From positions 1 through 64,000 of the forward strand of contig BNBH01000002.1 in assembly GCA_014655195.1 (NCBI GenBank): a stretch of DNA of 64,000 nt, written 5' to 3'. Within the stretch, counting starts at the first letter, position 1, and each line of letters starts with the position of its first letter. Shown piece by piece: positions 53,851-62,221 of the stretch. Origin of the DNA: Streptomyces cellulosae. GTDB lineage: Bacteria > Actinomycetota > Actinomycetes > Streptomycetales > Streptomycetaceae. The position numbers were made by a program, and so were the translations under genes. The notes below the pieces were generated by a model that worked only from the letters and a program-made list of their open reading frames with translations, searched no databases and was not told the origin of the DNA.

Positions 53851-54621
53851 TCAGAACCCGCGGCGGCTCAACCACTCGTCCACTGCCACGCAGACGATGT
53901 CACCGATGGGCAGGTGGTCGAGGTCGTTGTCGAGCGCGAAGCGCTTGATCCGCTTCTTGAGCTTCAGCGCCGCAGGAACCGATGCGTCGAGGCTTTCCCG
54001 CGTGATGTGACGCTGATTGAGGACCGCAGAAGCCTCTGGGATGTCCTTCGGACGGCCCGTCCCCTGCGTCGACGGCGCACCCTCATTCGATGCTGACCCT
54101 GAAGCAGCCTCGCTCTCGTACTGGGGAGCTGCTGCGCCAGCCCTCATAGGGAATGACGTTCCATGTGCTGTCGGCGCAGCCTCCCGCACGGCCACTTCGG
54201 AGGAGCCATACGCGGGTGCAGGGGGAGCGCCCGGCACGGGCTGCGGAGAGGTTTCAGATGCCTCGGACGGTGCCTCAGCAGGAGAGGCCACAGGGGGCGC
54301 GCCCGACGTGTGGCCGGCGCCTCCATCCACCTGTGCGGCGATCCCGACCTGCTCTGGAGCCTGCGTCGCGGACGCTTTGTGCGTTCTCGTGGGCGACTCG
54401 ACAGGGTCGGCAGTCGGCCGCGGCGAGAGGCCACTGTCCGCCGTGGAAGGCGGCGCGAGAACGGTGTCGGCGGGGTGGGCCTGCTCGGCATCCAGGTGCT
54501 CACGGGTCAGCTCGGCCGGCGGCGGAGGCGCGGCTGCCGTCTTCTTGGCGCCGCCGAGCACGTGGCCCTTCGGACGGGAGCGCCGAGCCGGGGGCTTCAG
54601 CTTGTCGTTGTTCTCGGTCAC
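53851..54621 (-). CDS. Putative ParB-like partner with disordered N-terminus
   Basis: 256 aa. The first ~185 residues are Pro/Ala/Ser/Glu-rich and disordered. The last ~65 (LNQRHITRESLDASVPAALKLKKRIKRFALDNDL to VDEWLSRRGF) form the DNA-binding domain shared with the 103-aa protein. The ATG overlaps the parA stop (ATGA). Such a parA-downstream gene normally encodes the centromere-binding protein. Confidence 0.65.
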   Translation of the reverse strand: MTENNDKLKPPARRSRPKGHVLGGAKKTAAAPPPPAELTREHLDAEQAHPADTVLAPPSTADSGLSPRPTADPVESPTRTHKASATQAPEQVGIAAQVDGGAGHTSGAPPVASPAEAPSEASETSPQPVPGAPPAPAYGSSEVAVREAAPTAHGTSFPMRAGAAAPQYESEAASGSASNEGAPSTQGTGRPKDIPEASAVLNQRHITRESLDASVPAALKLKKRIKRFALDNDLDHLPIGDIVCVAVDEWLSRRGF

Positions 54622-55334
54622 GCTGCGTCCAGCTCCTTCATCAGCTCGGCGTACTCGCTCAACTCGGTCGGCACTTCGCCGAAGGCCTCCATGTAGTGCA
54701 CCCAGGAATGGATCACGGTTTCCGCAAGGGGGAACGGCCCGTCATGGTCCTCGCCGAGCCCCTCACCCTTCGGGGGATTCAGCAGACTCTCCTTGGCCCT
54801 ACGGGGCAGGCTGGTGCGGTCGTCCGCCTTGACCAGCACCACGTGGGCGGTGACGTCACGCTCGTTGCGTGCGGCGGCGCGCTCGGCCTCATCGAAGGTG
54901 GCCACGAGCTTGCGGCGCTCGATCTTGGTGGGGGCGACCGGCACGATCAGCCGGTCCGCCTCGGTAACAGCCTCGTGGAAGATCCTGGCGCTGCCGCCGC
55001 CGGCGTCCACCACGATCGCGCCGAACTCGGCGCGCTTGGCCTGGATGTACTCGGCGATGTCATCGAACGGGTACCGCTCGACCACCAGGTTCTCCGGGGT
55101 CTCGAAGCCCTCGGCCTGAGCGACCTTGAACCAGTCGTAGGCGGACTGGCTGATGGCGTCGGCGTCCAGGAGCAGCGTGCGCAGCCCGAGGACCACGGCG
55201 TAGTAGAGGGCGATGAACCAGGCCGATGTGGTCTTGCCGGCGCCGCCCTTGAGCATTCCGACGACGACCACGAAGGCGTCCCAGGTGCTGGTCTTTGCTG
55301 CTGCCAGCGTCTTCTGGCGAGTGAGCTCGTTCAC
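54618..55334 (-). CDS. parA: ParA-type partition ATPase
   Basis: 238 aa. Deviant Walker A MLKGGAGKTTSAW (~30), LLLDADAIS switch, Walker B-like FGAIVVDAGGG, VPVAPTKIERRK. Drives plasmid segregation together with the downstream DNA-binding protein. The GTG at 55334 is chosen; AGGAG lies 11 nt upstream, so a slightly different start is possible. Confidence 0.8.
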   Translation of the reverse strand: MNELTRQKTLAAAKTSTWDAFVVVVGMLKGGAGKTTSAWFIALYYAVVLGLRTLLLDADAISQSAYDWFKVAQAEGFETPENLVVERYPFDDIAEYIQAKRAEFGAIVVDAGGGSARIFHEAVTEADRLIVPVAPTKIERRKLVATFDEAERAAARNERDVTAHVVLVKADDRTSLPRRAKESLLNPPKGEGLGEDHDGPFPLAETVIHSWVHYMEAFGEVPTELSEYAELMKELDAA

Positions 55335-55371
55335 GTGTGCTTGTACTCCTAGAATGCGAAGTTGAGGGTTT

Positions 55372-55459
55372 TCGTCAGGCAGCGGCACAAGGCTTTGTGT
55401 GGAGCAACTGCCTGACGAGGGGCCCCTCCGGGTGCCTGCCGTCACGGGCAGGCGCCCGG
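55372..55459. other. Two hairpins upstream of parA
   Basis: TCGTCAGGCAG (55372-55382) pairs with 55408-55418, and CCGGGTGCCTGCC (55428-55440) pairs with 55447-55459 (one G-T). They fill the 237-bp gap between parA and the triple-HTH gene and may be a terminator plus parA leader. Confidence 0.5.
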
Positions 55460-55571
55460 AAGTCGACGTGCCGGTCCTTCGGGGGAGGACGGGCCGGATG
55501 CAGCGATCCGCGTGAGTTCTGCTTTCGCCCACCGTGCTGAGCGAGGCGCTCGTGCCTCCGCGTCAGGCTGT

Positions 55572-56138
55572 TCACGGGACGGTCCTGCGCTGAGGCTGTC
55601 CAACAGAACCGTGGGGCCGCATCCGAGTCCTGGCCTGGCGCAGGAGCCGGTAGACCGTTGCGGTCGAAAGGTTGTGCTCCGCAGCGAGAACCGACACCGC
55701 AGCGCCGTTTTCGTACTTCGTCCGAAGCGCCGCCATCAGCTTCTGCCGCTCTGCGGCCTTCGCAGCGGAACGGATGCGCAGCGTCTCTTGTGCCGTGCGC
55801 GGTTTGCCGCCGGCCTCGATCAGCAGCTGACGGGCGGCCCGCTTCGTCTTGGCCCCAGCGACAGCCAGTTCCGCCAGAGTGGCGCCGTGCTGCTCGTACA
55901 GTCGGCGCAGGTGAGTTGCCAGGCGACGGCGCGCCGGAGCTTCACGCATGCGGCGCGTCTCCCATGAAGTGCGCATCACCGTCCCGGCGCTGCGGAGCCG
56001 GTTGATGACGGTGCCGTACGAGAGGCCACTGATTTCCACGAGTTCCTGAACCGTGGATCCGGCCTCGTAGCACTTCCGCAAAGCCGCGGGAGTGGTGGGC
56101 GGTTGATGGTCGCCCTGTACTGGGCGCTGATCCGTCAT
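55572..56138 (-). CDS. Protein with three tandem helix-turn-helix repeats
   Basis: 188 aa. Three related ~40-residue units: LRKCYEAGSTVQELVEISGL, LRRLYEQHGATLAELAVAGA and LRTKYENGAAVSVLAAEHNL, each followed by a recognition helix ending in an Arg-rich turn. The ATG overlaps the Rep stop (ATGA). Probably binds a repeated DNA site, such as the iterons. Confidence 0.7.
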   Translation of the reverse strand: MTDQRPVQGDHQPPTTPAALRKCYEAGSTVQELVEISGLSYGTVINRLRSAGTVMRTSWETRRMREAPARRRLATHLRRLYEQHGATLAELAVAGAKTKRAARQLLIEAGGKPRTAQETLRIRSAAKAAERQKLMAALRTKYENGAAVSVLAAEHNLSTATVYRLLRQARTRMRPHGSVGQPQRRTVP

Positions 56139-57667
56139 GCGGCGGACTCCCATTCTCTGAGTGCGTTCGTGTAGGCGGCGGCAAGCTCGTCATATGAGCG
56201 CTCGTCGCGCGGAGTGATGAGGATCAAGCGGCCGTCCGTGGCGATCCGCCACTCCGGGTCCGCCACTCCTGTGGCCGGGTTGGTCACGGCTCCGTGCGGC
56301 CCGTGCCACTCAGCGGAGATCTCGTCTGGCCGAACGGCAGGAACCAGTACCGAACGACCATCACGGACCACCACCAACGCCTTGGCCCGATGCTCCGCCA
56401 GGCCCTCCAGCGCCTTGCGGTACGCCGCCCTTTCAGCAGCGTGGAGAGCTTTGCGGCAGGCTGAGGTCCCTGTCGTTCCGTACTGGTCGGCGATCCGGTC
56501 CCAACCGTGCGCAGGCGTCACCTGGAGGTCGGTAACAGCGTCCGGGTGGCTGTTACCGAATCCTTCCAGGGCCCTGGGGGCCAAGGACCAGGTCTCGCCG
56601 GTCTGGTGGACCAAGCCATAGCTCAAGAGCCGGTTCAGGGTTCGGTAGGCGGTTGCCCGCGAGACGGACGCTGTGACGACGAGTTCGCCGGCGGTCTGGT
56701 GGGGACGTGCATGGAGAGCACCGATCACCATGAGAGCGGAACTGCCCAGAGCCTGGTGCGTGAAGGCGTCGTGCCCCATGAGGCTGCCGATGACGGCGGA
56801 ATCGACGTCTGCACACAATCCCGTCTCAGGGGTGTTCCACTCCCCAAGTGCCGGGTCGGGGGGGAACTGAGTGGTACGAGATCGAGACTCGGGTGACTGA
56901 ATGGCAGCACCAGGCCCGTCGCCGAGGTGCCAGGTCGAGCCTTCCCTGCCCCGTCCGATCTTCAGCCGGCGCAGCCATCCTGCAGGCACGAGAACGGTTT
57001 CGTAGGCCTTCCGCAGGGTCTGCCGCGATACTCCTGCCTCTTCAGCTGTCTGACGCTCGCTGGCCGCATGCAGGCGGCCACCGGCGATCTCCGCGAAGTT
57101 CAGGTGGGCACGAAGCACACGCAGCGCGGTCCTGCCTCGTTCGCCGCGCCATGGGGTGGTCTCGATACGGGCCCGCAGGGCCGCGAGGTCCTCATAGGCC
57201 TGCTCGCGTGACTCGACCCGTGCCGTGCTACTGACCGCTGCGCAGGCGCTGTCCCAGACTCGGCGGATGTACGACAGGGCGCGAGCCTGGCCCGAGCGCT
57301 GCGCTATGTACTGCGGATGCCTACCGCCCTCGTGGTCCGGGTGCATGAGGAGTTGTGTGAGCTGATCAAGAGTTCCTCCACAACGTGCGACGTGGCAGGC
57401 GATGGCGGCGGTGACCCGGTGCCCGTGCTCGGACATGCCCTGGCGGTCACCGCGGCGTACGACCTCTCCGTCACGGCCGAGCTTGCTGTAGCTGCCGATC
57501 GCGTAGCGACCAGTGAGGTCTCCGAGGAGGACCAGGTCGGCGGCGGCCGGCGGGAGGTGGGCGAGTCCCAGGGGCTTGGTGTGACCGCCTCTGACTGCCT
57601 CTGGATGGGGTTTTTCTGGACGCGAAGCCTTCTGTGAGTGCTGCGAACGGGGTACGTCGTATGGCAT
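56135..57667 (-). CDS. Putative plasmid replication initiator (winged-helix)
   Basis: 510 aa. Middle part ERQTAEEAGVSRQTLRKAYETVLVPAGWLRRLKIG and later TAGELVVTASVSRATAYRTLNRLLSYGLVHQ are winged-HTH modules. The N-terminal part (YIAQRSGQARALSYIRRVWDSA) resembles actinobacterial plasmid replication proteins. Iteron-like repeats lie in its 5' end and upstream, which supports a Rep role. No catalytic Rep motif was seen. ATG 57667 is the first of several possible starts. Confidence 0.55.
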   Translation of the reverse strand: MPYDVPRSQHSQKASRPEKPHPEAVRGGHTKPLGLAHLPPAAADLVLLGDLTGRYAIGSYSKLGRDGEVVRRGDRQGMSEHGHRVTAAIACHVARCGGTLDQLTQLLMHPDHEGGRHPQYIAQRSGQARALSYIRRVWDSACAAVSSTARVESREQAYEDLAALRARIETTPWRGERGRTALRVLRAHLNFAEIAGGRLHAASERQTAEEAGVSRQTLRKAYETVLVPAGWLRRLKIGRGREGSTWHLGDGPGAAIQSPESRSRTTQFPPDPALGEWNTPETGLCADVDSAVIGSLMGHDAFTHQALGSSALMVIGALHARPHQTAGELVVTASVSRATAYRTLNRLLSYGLVHQTGETWSLAPRALEGFGNSHPDAVTDLQVTPAHGWDRIADQYGTTGTSACRKALHAAERAAYRKALEGLAEHRAKALVVVRDGRSVLVPAVRPDEISAEWHGPHGAVTNPATGVADPEWRIATDGRLILITPRDERSYDELAAAYTNALREWESAA

Positions 57668-58004
57668 TCTGGGGTCGTCTCGCGAAAGACATGGACGCCA
57701 CCGGGGCCCGCTAAAACCACGGGTGGTGTCCGGAACCGACCTCCAATCGGTGCCAGCGAAGAGCCTCCAGGATGGCCGTCCTGGAGGCTTTCGTGTGCCT
57801 GGCTCCGGTGGAGGCAGGCATCCCCATCGCGGCTCGACCGGGGAGACCGTGAAGGAGTCGGAGTCGTCGGCCTGTCCGACTCCGGACTCCCGGGCCGCTC
57901 AGGCGGCTGGAGCAGAGGGGTTGCCTCTGGCTGCCTCTGAGCGACCCGGGTCGATCCGGGGTCGAATCAGAGCGATTTCCTCTGACTGCCTCCGATCGCC
58001 TCTG
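57587..58004. repeat. Iteron-like repeats (candidate replication origin)
   Basis: GCCTCTGRCTGCCTCTG occurs at 57587-57603 (inside the 5' end of the putative rep gene) and 57923-57939. A variant (CCTCTGACTGCCTCCG) is at 57979-57994 with an extra GCCTCTG at 57998-58004. The repeat unit and location beside rep suggest replication-initiator binding. Confidence 0.55.
57762..57789. terminator. 11-bp hairpin followed by TTTCG
   Basis: AGCCTCCAGGA and TCCTGGAGGCT around TGGCCG, with TTT after the right arm; rightward terminator-like. Confidence 0.6.
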
Positions 58005-58069
58005 CAACCCGTCCTAGCAGGTCACAGCCGGTTCGTCCCGCAAAGCCGCAGGTCAGAAGGGTGCTTCTG

Positions 58070-58107
58070 GAGAACCCGGCGTACAGCCCGGCTCGTCTGC
58101 CGCTCCC
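58070..58107 (+). repeat. Isolated 3' end of rnpB (candidate attachment-site repeat)
   Basis: AGAACCCGGCGTACAGCCCG, then GCTCGTCTGCCGCTCC, matches the last ~37 bases of the full rnpB (37352-37388 area) with about three substitutions. Nothing upstream of it resembles RNase P RNA. It therefore forms a direct repeat flanking the 37.4-58.1 kb segment. Confidence 0.7.
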
Positions 58108-58670
58108 CTCTCCCTCCGGGAGCTCCCGGAGCACTCCCGACGCCCTCCGAAAGGGCCCTCCTCTCCGCCGCCGCCCGCGCGCAAGCCCCCGTGCGCCCCC
58201 GCTCACGCAACCCGGCGCGACCCGTCGTCACCAGTTCTTCACGAGCGTCGGAAATCCTTCATCTTCATGTCCTCCTCGTTACCGCTCCCGGGTGTGAAGC
58301 GCCGCTGGCATAAACGCAGTTGGCCGAAAAGTGACCCCTCACGTGAGTGAGGGGAGCGCTGAGAGGAGCGCTGTGAAGCAGATGTGACGACCCGTCAGGT
58401 GATTCGGAGGGCGCGTTGTCGCACTCCGGCCCGGCTCGTCCGGCCTCGGCGCGGCTACCACAGCGGAACGTACGAGCGATGGGTTCACGACGAACTGATT
58501 TTGCTGACGAGCTGTTCAGCAAGCGGGGCTTCCGCGTGCATCGGGGTGATTAGCATGAGCCGTACGTGGTCGGAAGATCGCCTTCTGTCGGCAGATCCCG
58601 TCCCCGGCCCGCGGCCGTCGTTCGTACGGCCGCCCCCTTCCCCTGCTCTCACCGACCGAGGGACCGCTCC
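58108..58670. other. 563-bp stretch before the conservon, no gene
   Basis: Opens with a GGGAGCTCCC-containing hairpin after the rnpB remnant. Contains a tandem GGAGCGCTGAGAGGAGCGCT near 58348-58370. The cvnA promoter should lie in its last 150 bases; none was assigned. Confidence 0.45.
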
Positions 58671-60701
58671 ATGCCAGTGCCTGCTTCTCCCAGCCAGCAC
58701 CCACCGGCGGGGGCGCCGCGCACCTCGTTCGCCGCACGGGCGGCCGTGCTGGTGGTGACCGCCGCCGCCGGTGGTGCGGCGCTCGCCCTGGCGCCGTCCG
58801 GCGCCACCTCGTGGACCCTGGCCGTGGTGCTGGCCGGTTGGGCGTGCGTGGCCGTCACCGTCCTCGTCGACCACCGCCTCGTCCGGAAGGCCCGCGCCAC
58901 CGCCGCCGAGCGCGAGTCCGAGACAAGCCGCCTGCGCGCCGAAGCCGCCCGCCGCTCCGCCGAGATCTCCCACCTGGCCGGAGCCACCCTGCCCGCCGTG
59001 GCCGAACGGCTCCGCGACGGCACGAGCGCCGCCGACGTGCTGGCCGCCGTGCCCCCGCCCTCCGACCCGCAGCTCGCCCGCGTCACCCGCGCCTTCGCCG
59101 CCACCGTCGAGGAGGACGTACGGCGCGTGATGACGCTCGAGGACGAGTACCGCGCGATCCGGGACGAACTCGAGCAGACGGCGACCGAACACGACCGGTT
59201 CGCGCGGGAGACGATGCCGACCGCGATCACCCGGCTCCGCGAGGGCCGCTCCGCCGACACCGTGCTCGCCGAGATCGAACTGCCGCACCACCCCGCCCTG
59301 CGCGTCCCGGCGGAATCGTTCATCCGTGAACTCGCCCACAGCGAGCGCCGCGCCGCCGCCGCCCAGGCCGCCTCCGCCAAGGCGCTCAGCCGCGTCCAGG
59401 CCAAGGCCGTCCAGATGCTCGCCGACCTGCGCGAGATGCAGGAGCGGCACGGCGAGGAGGTCTTCGGCGACCTGCTCAAGCTGGACCACAGCACCTCCCA
59501 GCTCGGCCTGATGACCGACCGGCTGGCGCTGCTCATGGGCGGCCGTTCCAGCCGCGCCTGGAACAAGCCGATCAAGATGGAGAGCATCCTCCGCGGCGCC
59601 GCCGGCCGTATCGCCGCCTACCAGCGGGTGCGCCTGCACTGCTCCACCCGCACCGCGGTCGCCGGGTTCGCCGCCGAAGGCGTCATGCACCTCCTCGCCG
59701 AACTCATGGACAACGCGGCGAACTTCTCCCCGCCCATCGACGAGGTGCACGTCTACGTCGAGGACCGCAGCGCCGGCATCGTCGTCACCATCGAGGACAG
59801 CGGCCTGAAGATGGCCGACGCGGCCATGCGCCGCGCCGAGGAGGCCGTCACCGGCCGGGTCACCGACCTCGCCTCCCTCCAGGGCACCCGCCTCGGCCTG
59901 GCCGTCGTCGGCCGGCTCGCCTCGAAGTACGACATCAGCGTCAACTACCGTCCGTCCTCCCGCGGCGGCACCGGCGTCGTGATCCTGCTGCCCCTGCACC
60001 TGCTCGCCCAGCACCGTGAGCCCGCCCCGCACGAGACGTCCGGGCGCGGCGAGTCCCTGGCCGGGCGTGGCGCCGCGGCCCGGGGCCTGCCCGTGGAGTC
60101 CCCGTCGGCGCCCCGCGCGTCGCTGCCCTCCCCGGACACGGACGCCCTGCCCGCCGCGGGCTCCTCCACCGGCTCCCGCGGCGACGCGGACGCGCTGCCC
60201 AGCCGTACGTCCCTTGACGTCGACGCCCTGCCCGTCCGCGGCGCGAACGGCTCCCGCGGCGACCGTGACAACGCTGCCGAGGCCCGCCCCGCGACCCCGG
60301 AGCCGTCGGCCCCCCGGACCGAGCGCCCGGCCTCCGTCACCGAGCGGCTGTCCGCACTGCCCACGGTCCCCGGCCAGGGACGGCACCGCCAGCCGGCCAG
60401 CACCACCCCGAACGGCCTCCCGGTCCGCGCCCCCGGCCGCACCATGGCCGAGGCCGAACGCGAGCGCGAACAGCGCCAGTCGGCGGCCGCCCGCTCCGGT
60501 GACACCGCGTCCGGCCGGCGCGGGGCGCGCGACGCCGGCTCCCGCTTCGGCGCCTTCCACCGCGGCGCACGCCAGTCCGGCAACGGCACCTCCGACACCG
60601 GCACTTCAGAAAACGGCGCCACCACCACCGGCGCCACCGACACGCCGGGCGCCGGCACCTCCGGAGGCACCGCCGACTCCCTGCCCCCCGCGGCTCCCTA
60701 G
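58671..60701 (+). CDS. cvnA: Conservon sensor, histidine-kinase-like CvnA
   Basis: 676 aa. Two TM helices (~22-65), long coiled-coil region, HATPase domain with LLAELMDNAANFSPPIDEVHVYVEDR and GTRLGLAVVGRLASKYDISV. A ~200-residue Ser/Pro/Ala-rich disordered tail follows. No clear phospho-acceptor His box, as usual for CvnA. Assembles with CvnB-D into a membrane signalling complex. ATG 58671 after GAGGGA. Confidence 0.9.
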   Translation: MPVPASPSQHPPAGAPRTSFAARAAVLVVTAAAGGAALALAPSGATSWTLAVVLAGWACVAVTVLVDHRLVRKARATAAERESETSRLRAEAARRSAEISHLAGATLPAVAERLRDGTSAADVLAAVPPPSDPQLARVTRAFAATVEEDVRRVMTLEDEYRAIRDELEQTATEHDRFARETMPTAITRLREGRSADTVLAEIELPHHPALRVPAESFIRELAHSERRAAAAQAASAKALSRVQAKAVQMLADLREMQERHGEEVFGDLLKLDHSTSQLGLMTDRLALLMGGRSSRAWNKPIKMESILRGAAGRIAAYQRVRLHCSTRTAVAGFAAEGVMHLLAELMDNAANFSPPIDEVHVYVEDRSAGIVVTIEDSGLKMADAAMRRAEEAVTGRVTDLASLQGTRLGLAVVGRLASKYDISVNYRPSSRGGTGVVILLPLHLLAQHREPAPHETSGRGESLAGRGAAARGLPVESPSAPRASLPSPDTDALPAAGSSTGSRGDADALPSRTSLDVDALPVRGANGSRGDRDNAAEARPATPEPSAPRTERPASVTERLSALPTVPGQGRHRQPASTTPNGLPVRAPGRTMAEAEREREQRQSAAARSGDTASGRRGARDAGSRFGAFHRGARQSGNGTSDTGTSENGATTTGATDTPGAGTSGGTADSLPPAAP

Positions 60702-60841
60702 TCCCACCCCTCCCGTACGGCGCCGCGGCCCGGCCCCGTACGGCGCCCGGGGCGACGGCGCCCCTTCCCGCTCGAGCACGTGAGATAGGAGGAACGGGCC
60801 GGTGACCGGCCAGGCCGGACACCACCGTCCCAACACCCACC

Positions 60842-61267
60842 ATGCAGACCACGACCACCGACAACAGCCTCAACTGGCTCCTGCAGGGTCTTCTGGAGCG
60901 GACCCCCGGCGCACGGCACGCCCTGGTCCTGTCCCGGGACGGCCTCAAGCTCTGCTGGAGCGAGCACCTGACCCTCGACCTCGCCGACCAGCTCTCGGCC
61001 ATCTGCTCCGGCATCCAGGCCCTCGCCCAGGGCGCCTCGATGGAGTTCGGCGACGGCACCGGCGGTGTACGGCAGTCGATGACCGAGTTCCACGGCGGTC
61101 TGCTGTTCATCGTGGAAGCCGGCCAGGGCGCCCACCTCGCCGTCGTCGCCGGTGAGGACGCCGACCCGGGCGTGGTCGGGCACCAGATGATGGAGCTGGT
61201 CGAGCAGATCGGCGACCACCTGCGGGCCGAACCCCGAACCGAGGCCGCGGGGAGCGGCACCTCGTGA
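60842..61267 (+). CDS. cvnB: Conservon roadblock/LC7 protein CvnB
   Basis: 141 aa. NWLLQGLLERTPGARHALVLSRDGL start and roadblock fold to VVGHQMMELVEQIGDHL. Acts as a GTPase-activating or scaffold partner of CvnD. The stop overlaps the cvnC start. Confidence 0.92.
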   Translation: MQTTTTDNSLNWLLQGLLERTPGARHALVLSRDGLKLCWSEHLTLDLADQLSAICSGIQALAQGASMEFGDGTGGVRQSMTEFHGGLLFIVEAGQGAHLAVVAGEDADPGVVGHQMMELVEQIGDHLRAEPRTEAAGSGTS

Positions 61268-61623
61268 CCCCCCGCAAACCCGTAGACACGGGTGACCCGG
61301 ACCGGCTCTACACCGTCACCGGCGGGCGCAGCCGCGCCGACGAGTCCTTCGACCTGGTCACCCTGATCGTCAGCGAGAGCGCGCCGACGCCGGGGATGCA
61401 GTCGGAGCACGCCCGGATCCTCGAGCTGTGCGAACACCCCGTCGCCGTCGTCGAGATCGCCGCGGAACTCGGGCTGCCGGTCACGGTCGTACGCATCCTG
61501 CTCGGTGACCTGCTGGACACCGGGCGCATCACCGCGCGCCACCCGCGCGCGGCGGCGTCCGTCGCCTCCCTGCCCGATTCCGCCCTACTCCAAGAGGTGC
61601 TCCATGGACTCCGCAACCTCTGA
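61264..61623 (+). CDS. cvnC: Conservon DUF742 protein CvnC
   Basis: 119 aa. RLYTVTGGRSRADESFDLVTLIVSE and LGLPVTVVRILLGDLLDTGRI, a winged-helix-like DUF742 domain. GTG at 61264 in a GTGA overlap. Confidence 0.92.
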   Translation: MTPRKPVDTGDPDRLYTVTGGRSRADESFDLVTLIVSESAPTPGMQSEHARILELCEHPVAVVEIAAELGLPVTVVRILLGDLLDTGRITARHPRAAASVASLPDSALLQEVLHGLRNL

Positions 61624-62221
61624 GCTGCCCACCCACCGCACACCCCTCCGCGACACCGCGGAGACGGGGCTGAAGATCGTCGTCGTGGGCGGGTTCGGCG
61701 TGGGCAAGACGACCCTGGTCCGCTCGGTGAGCGAGATCCGGCCGCTGAACACCGAGGAGGTGATGACGCAGGCCGGCGTGGGCGTCGACGAGACCGAGGG
61801 AGTGGCGGCGAAGACCACGACCACCGTCGCCTTCGACTTCGGACGGATCAGCCTCAACGACCGCATGGTGCTGTACCTGTTCGGCGCGCCCGGGCAGGAG
61901 CGGTTCTGGTTCCTGTGGGACCGGCTGTTCTCCGGCACCCTCGGCGCCGTCGTCCTCGTCGACACGCGCCGGATGGACGACTCGTGGTACGCCATCGACC
62001 GGCTGGAGCACCACCGAACGCCGTTCGTCGTCGCCGTCAACCGGTTCGACGACGACGGCGTCCGGCACTCCCTGGACGAGATACGCCAGGCGCTCGCCCT
62101 TCCCGAGCACGTGCCGATGGTCGACTGCGACGCCCGGGTCCGGGCCTCCGGCAAGGACGTGCTGATCACCCTCGTGAACCACCTCCATGACCTGGCCACC
62201 GCCAAGGAGGCGACACTGTGA
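61604..62221 (+). CDS. cvnD: Conservon GTP-binding protein CvnD
   Basis: 205 aa Ras-like/MglA-type GTPase. P-loop GGFGVGKTTLV (~29), switch region DETEGVAAKTTTTVAFDFG, FGAPGQERFWFLWD (DxxG equivalent), VAVNRFDDD (NKxD equivalent). Overlaps the end of cvnC by 20 bp. Confidence 0.93.
   Translation: MDSATSELPTHRTPLRDTAETGLKIVVVGGFGVGKTTLVRSVSEIRPLNTEEVMTQAGVGVDETEGVAAKTTTTVAFDFGRISLNDRMVLYLFGAPGQERFWFLWDRLFSGTLGAVVLVDTRRMDDSWYAIDRLEHHRTPFVVAVNRFDDDGVRHSLDEIRQALALPEHVPMVDCDARVRASGKDVLITLVNHLHDLATAKEATL

Noticed and set aside
54153..55352. Rightward open frame across the partition genes
   Set aside because: Antisense to parA and its partner; no independent support.
57587..58004. CRISPR array
   Set aside because: Too few repeats, irregular spacing and no cas genes.
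58485..60560. Long leftward open frame opposite cvnA
   Set aside because: Shadow of cvnA; no motif and an atypical amino-acid mix.
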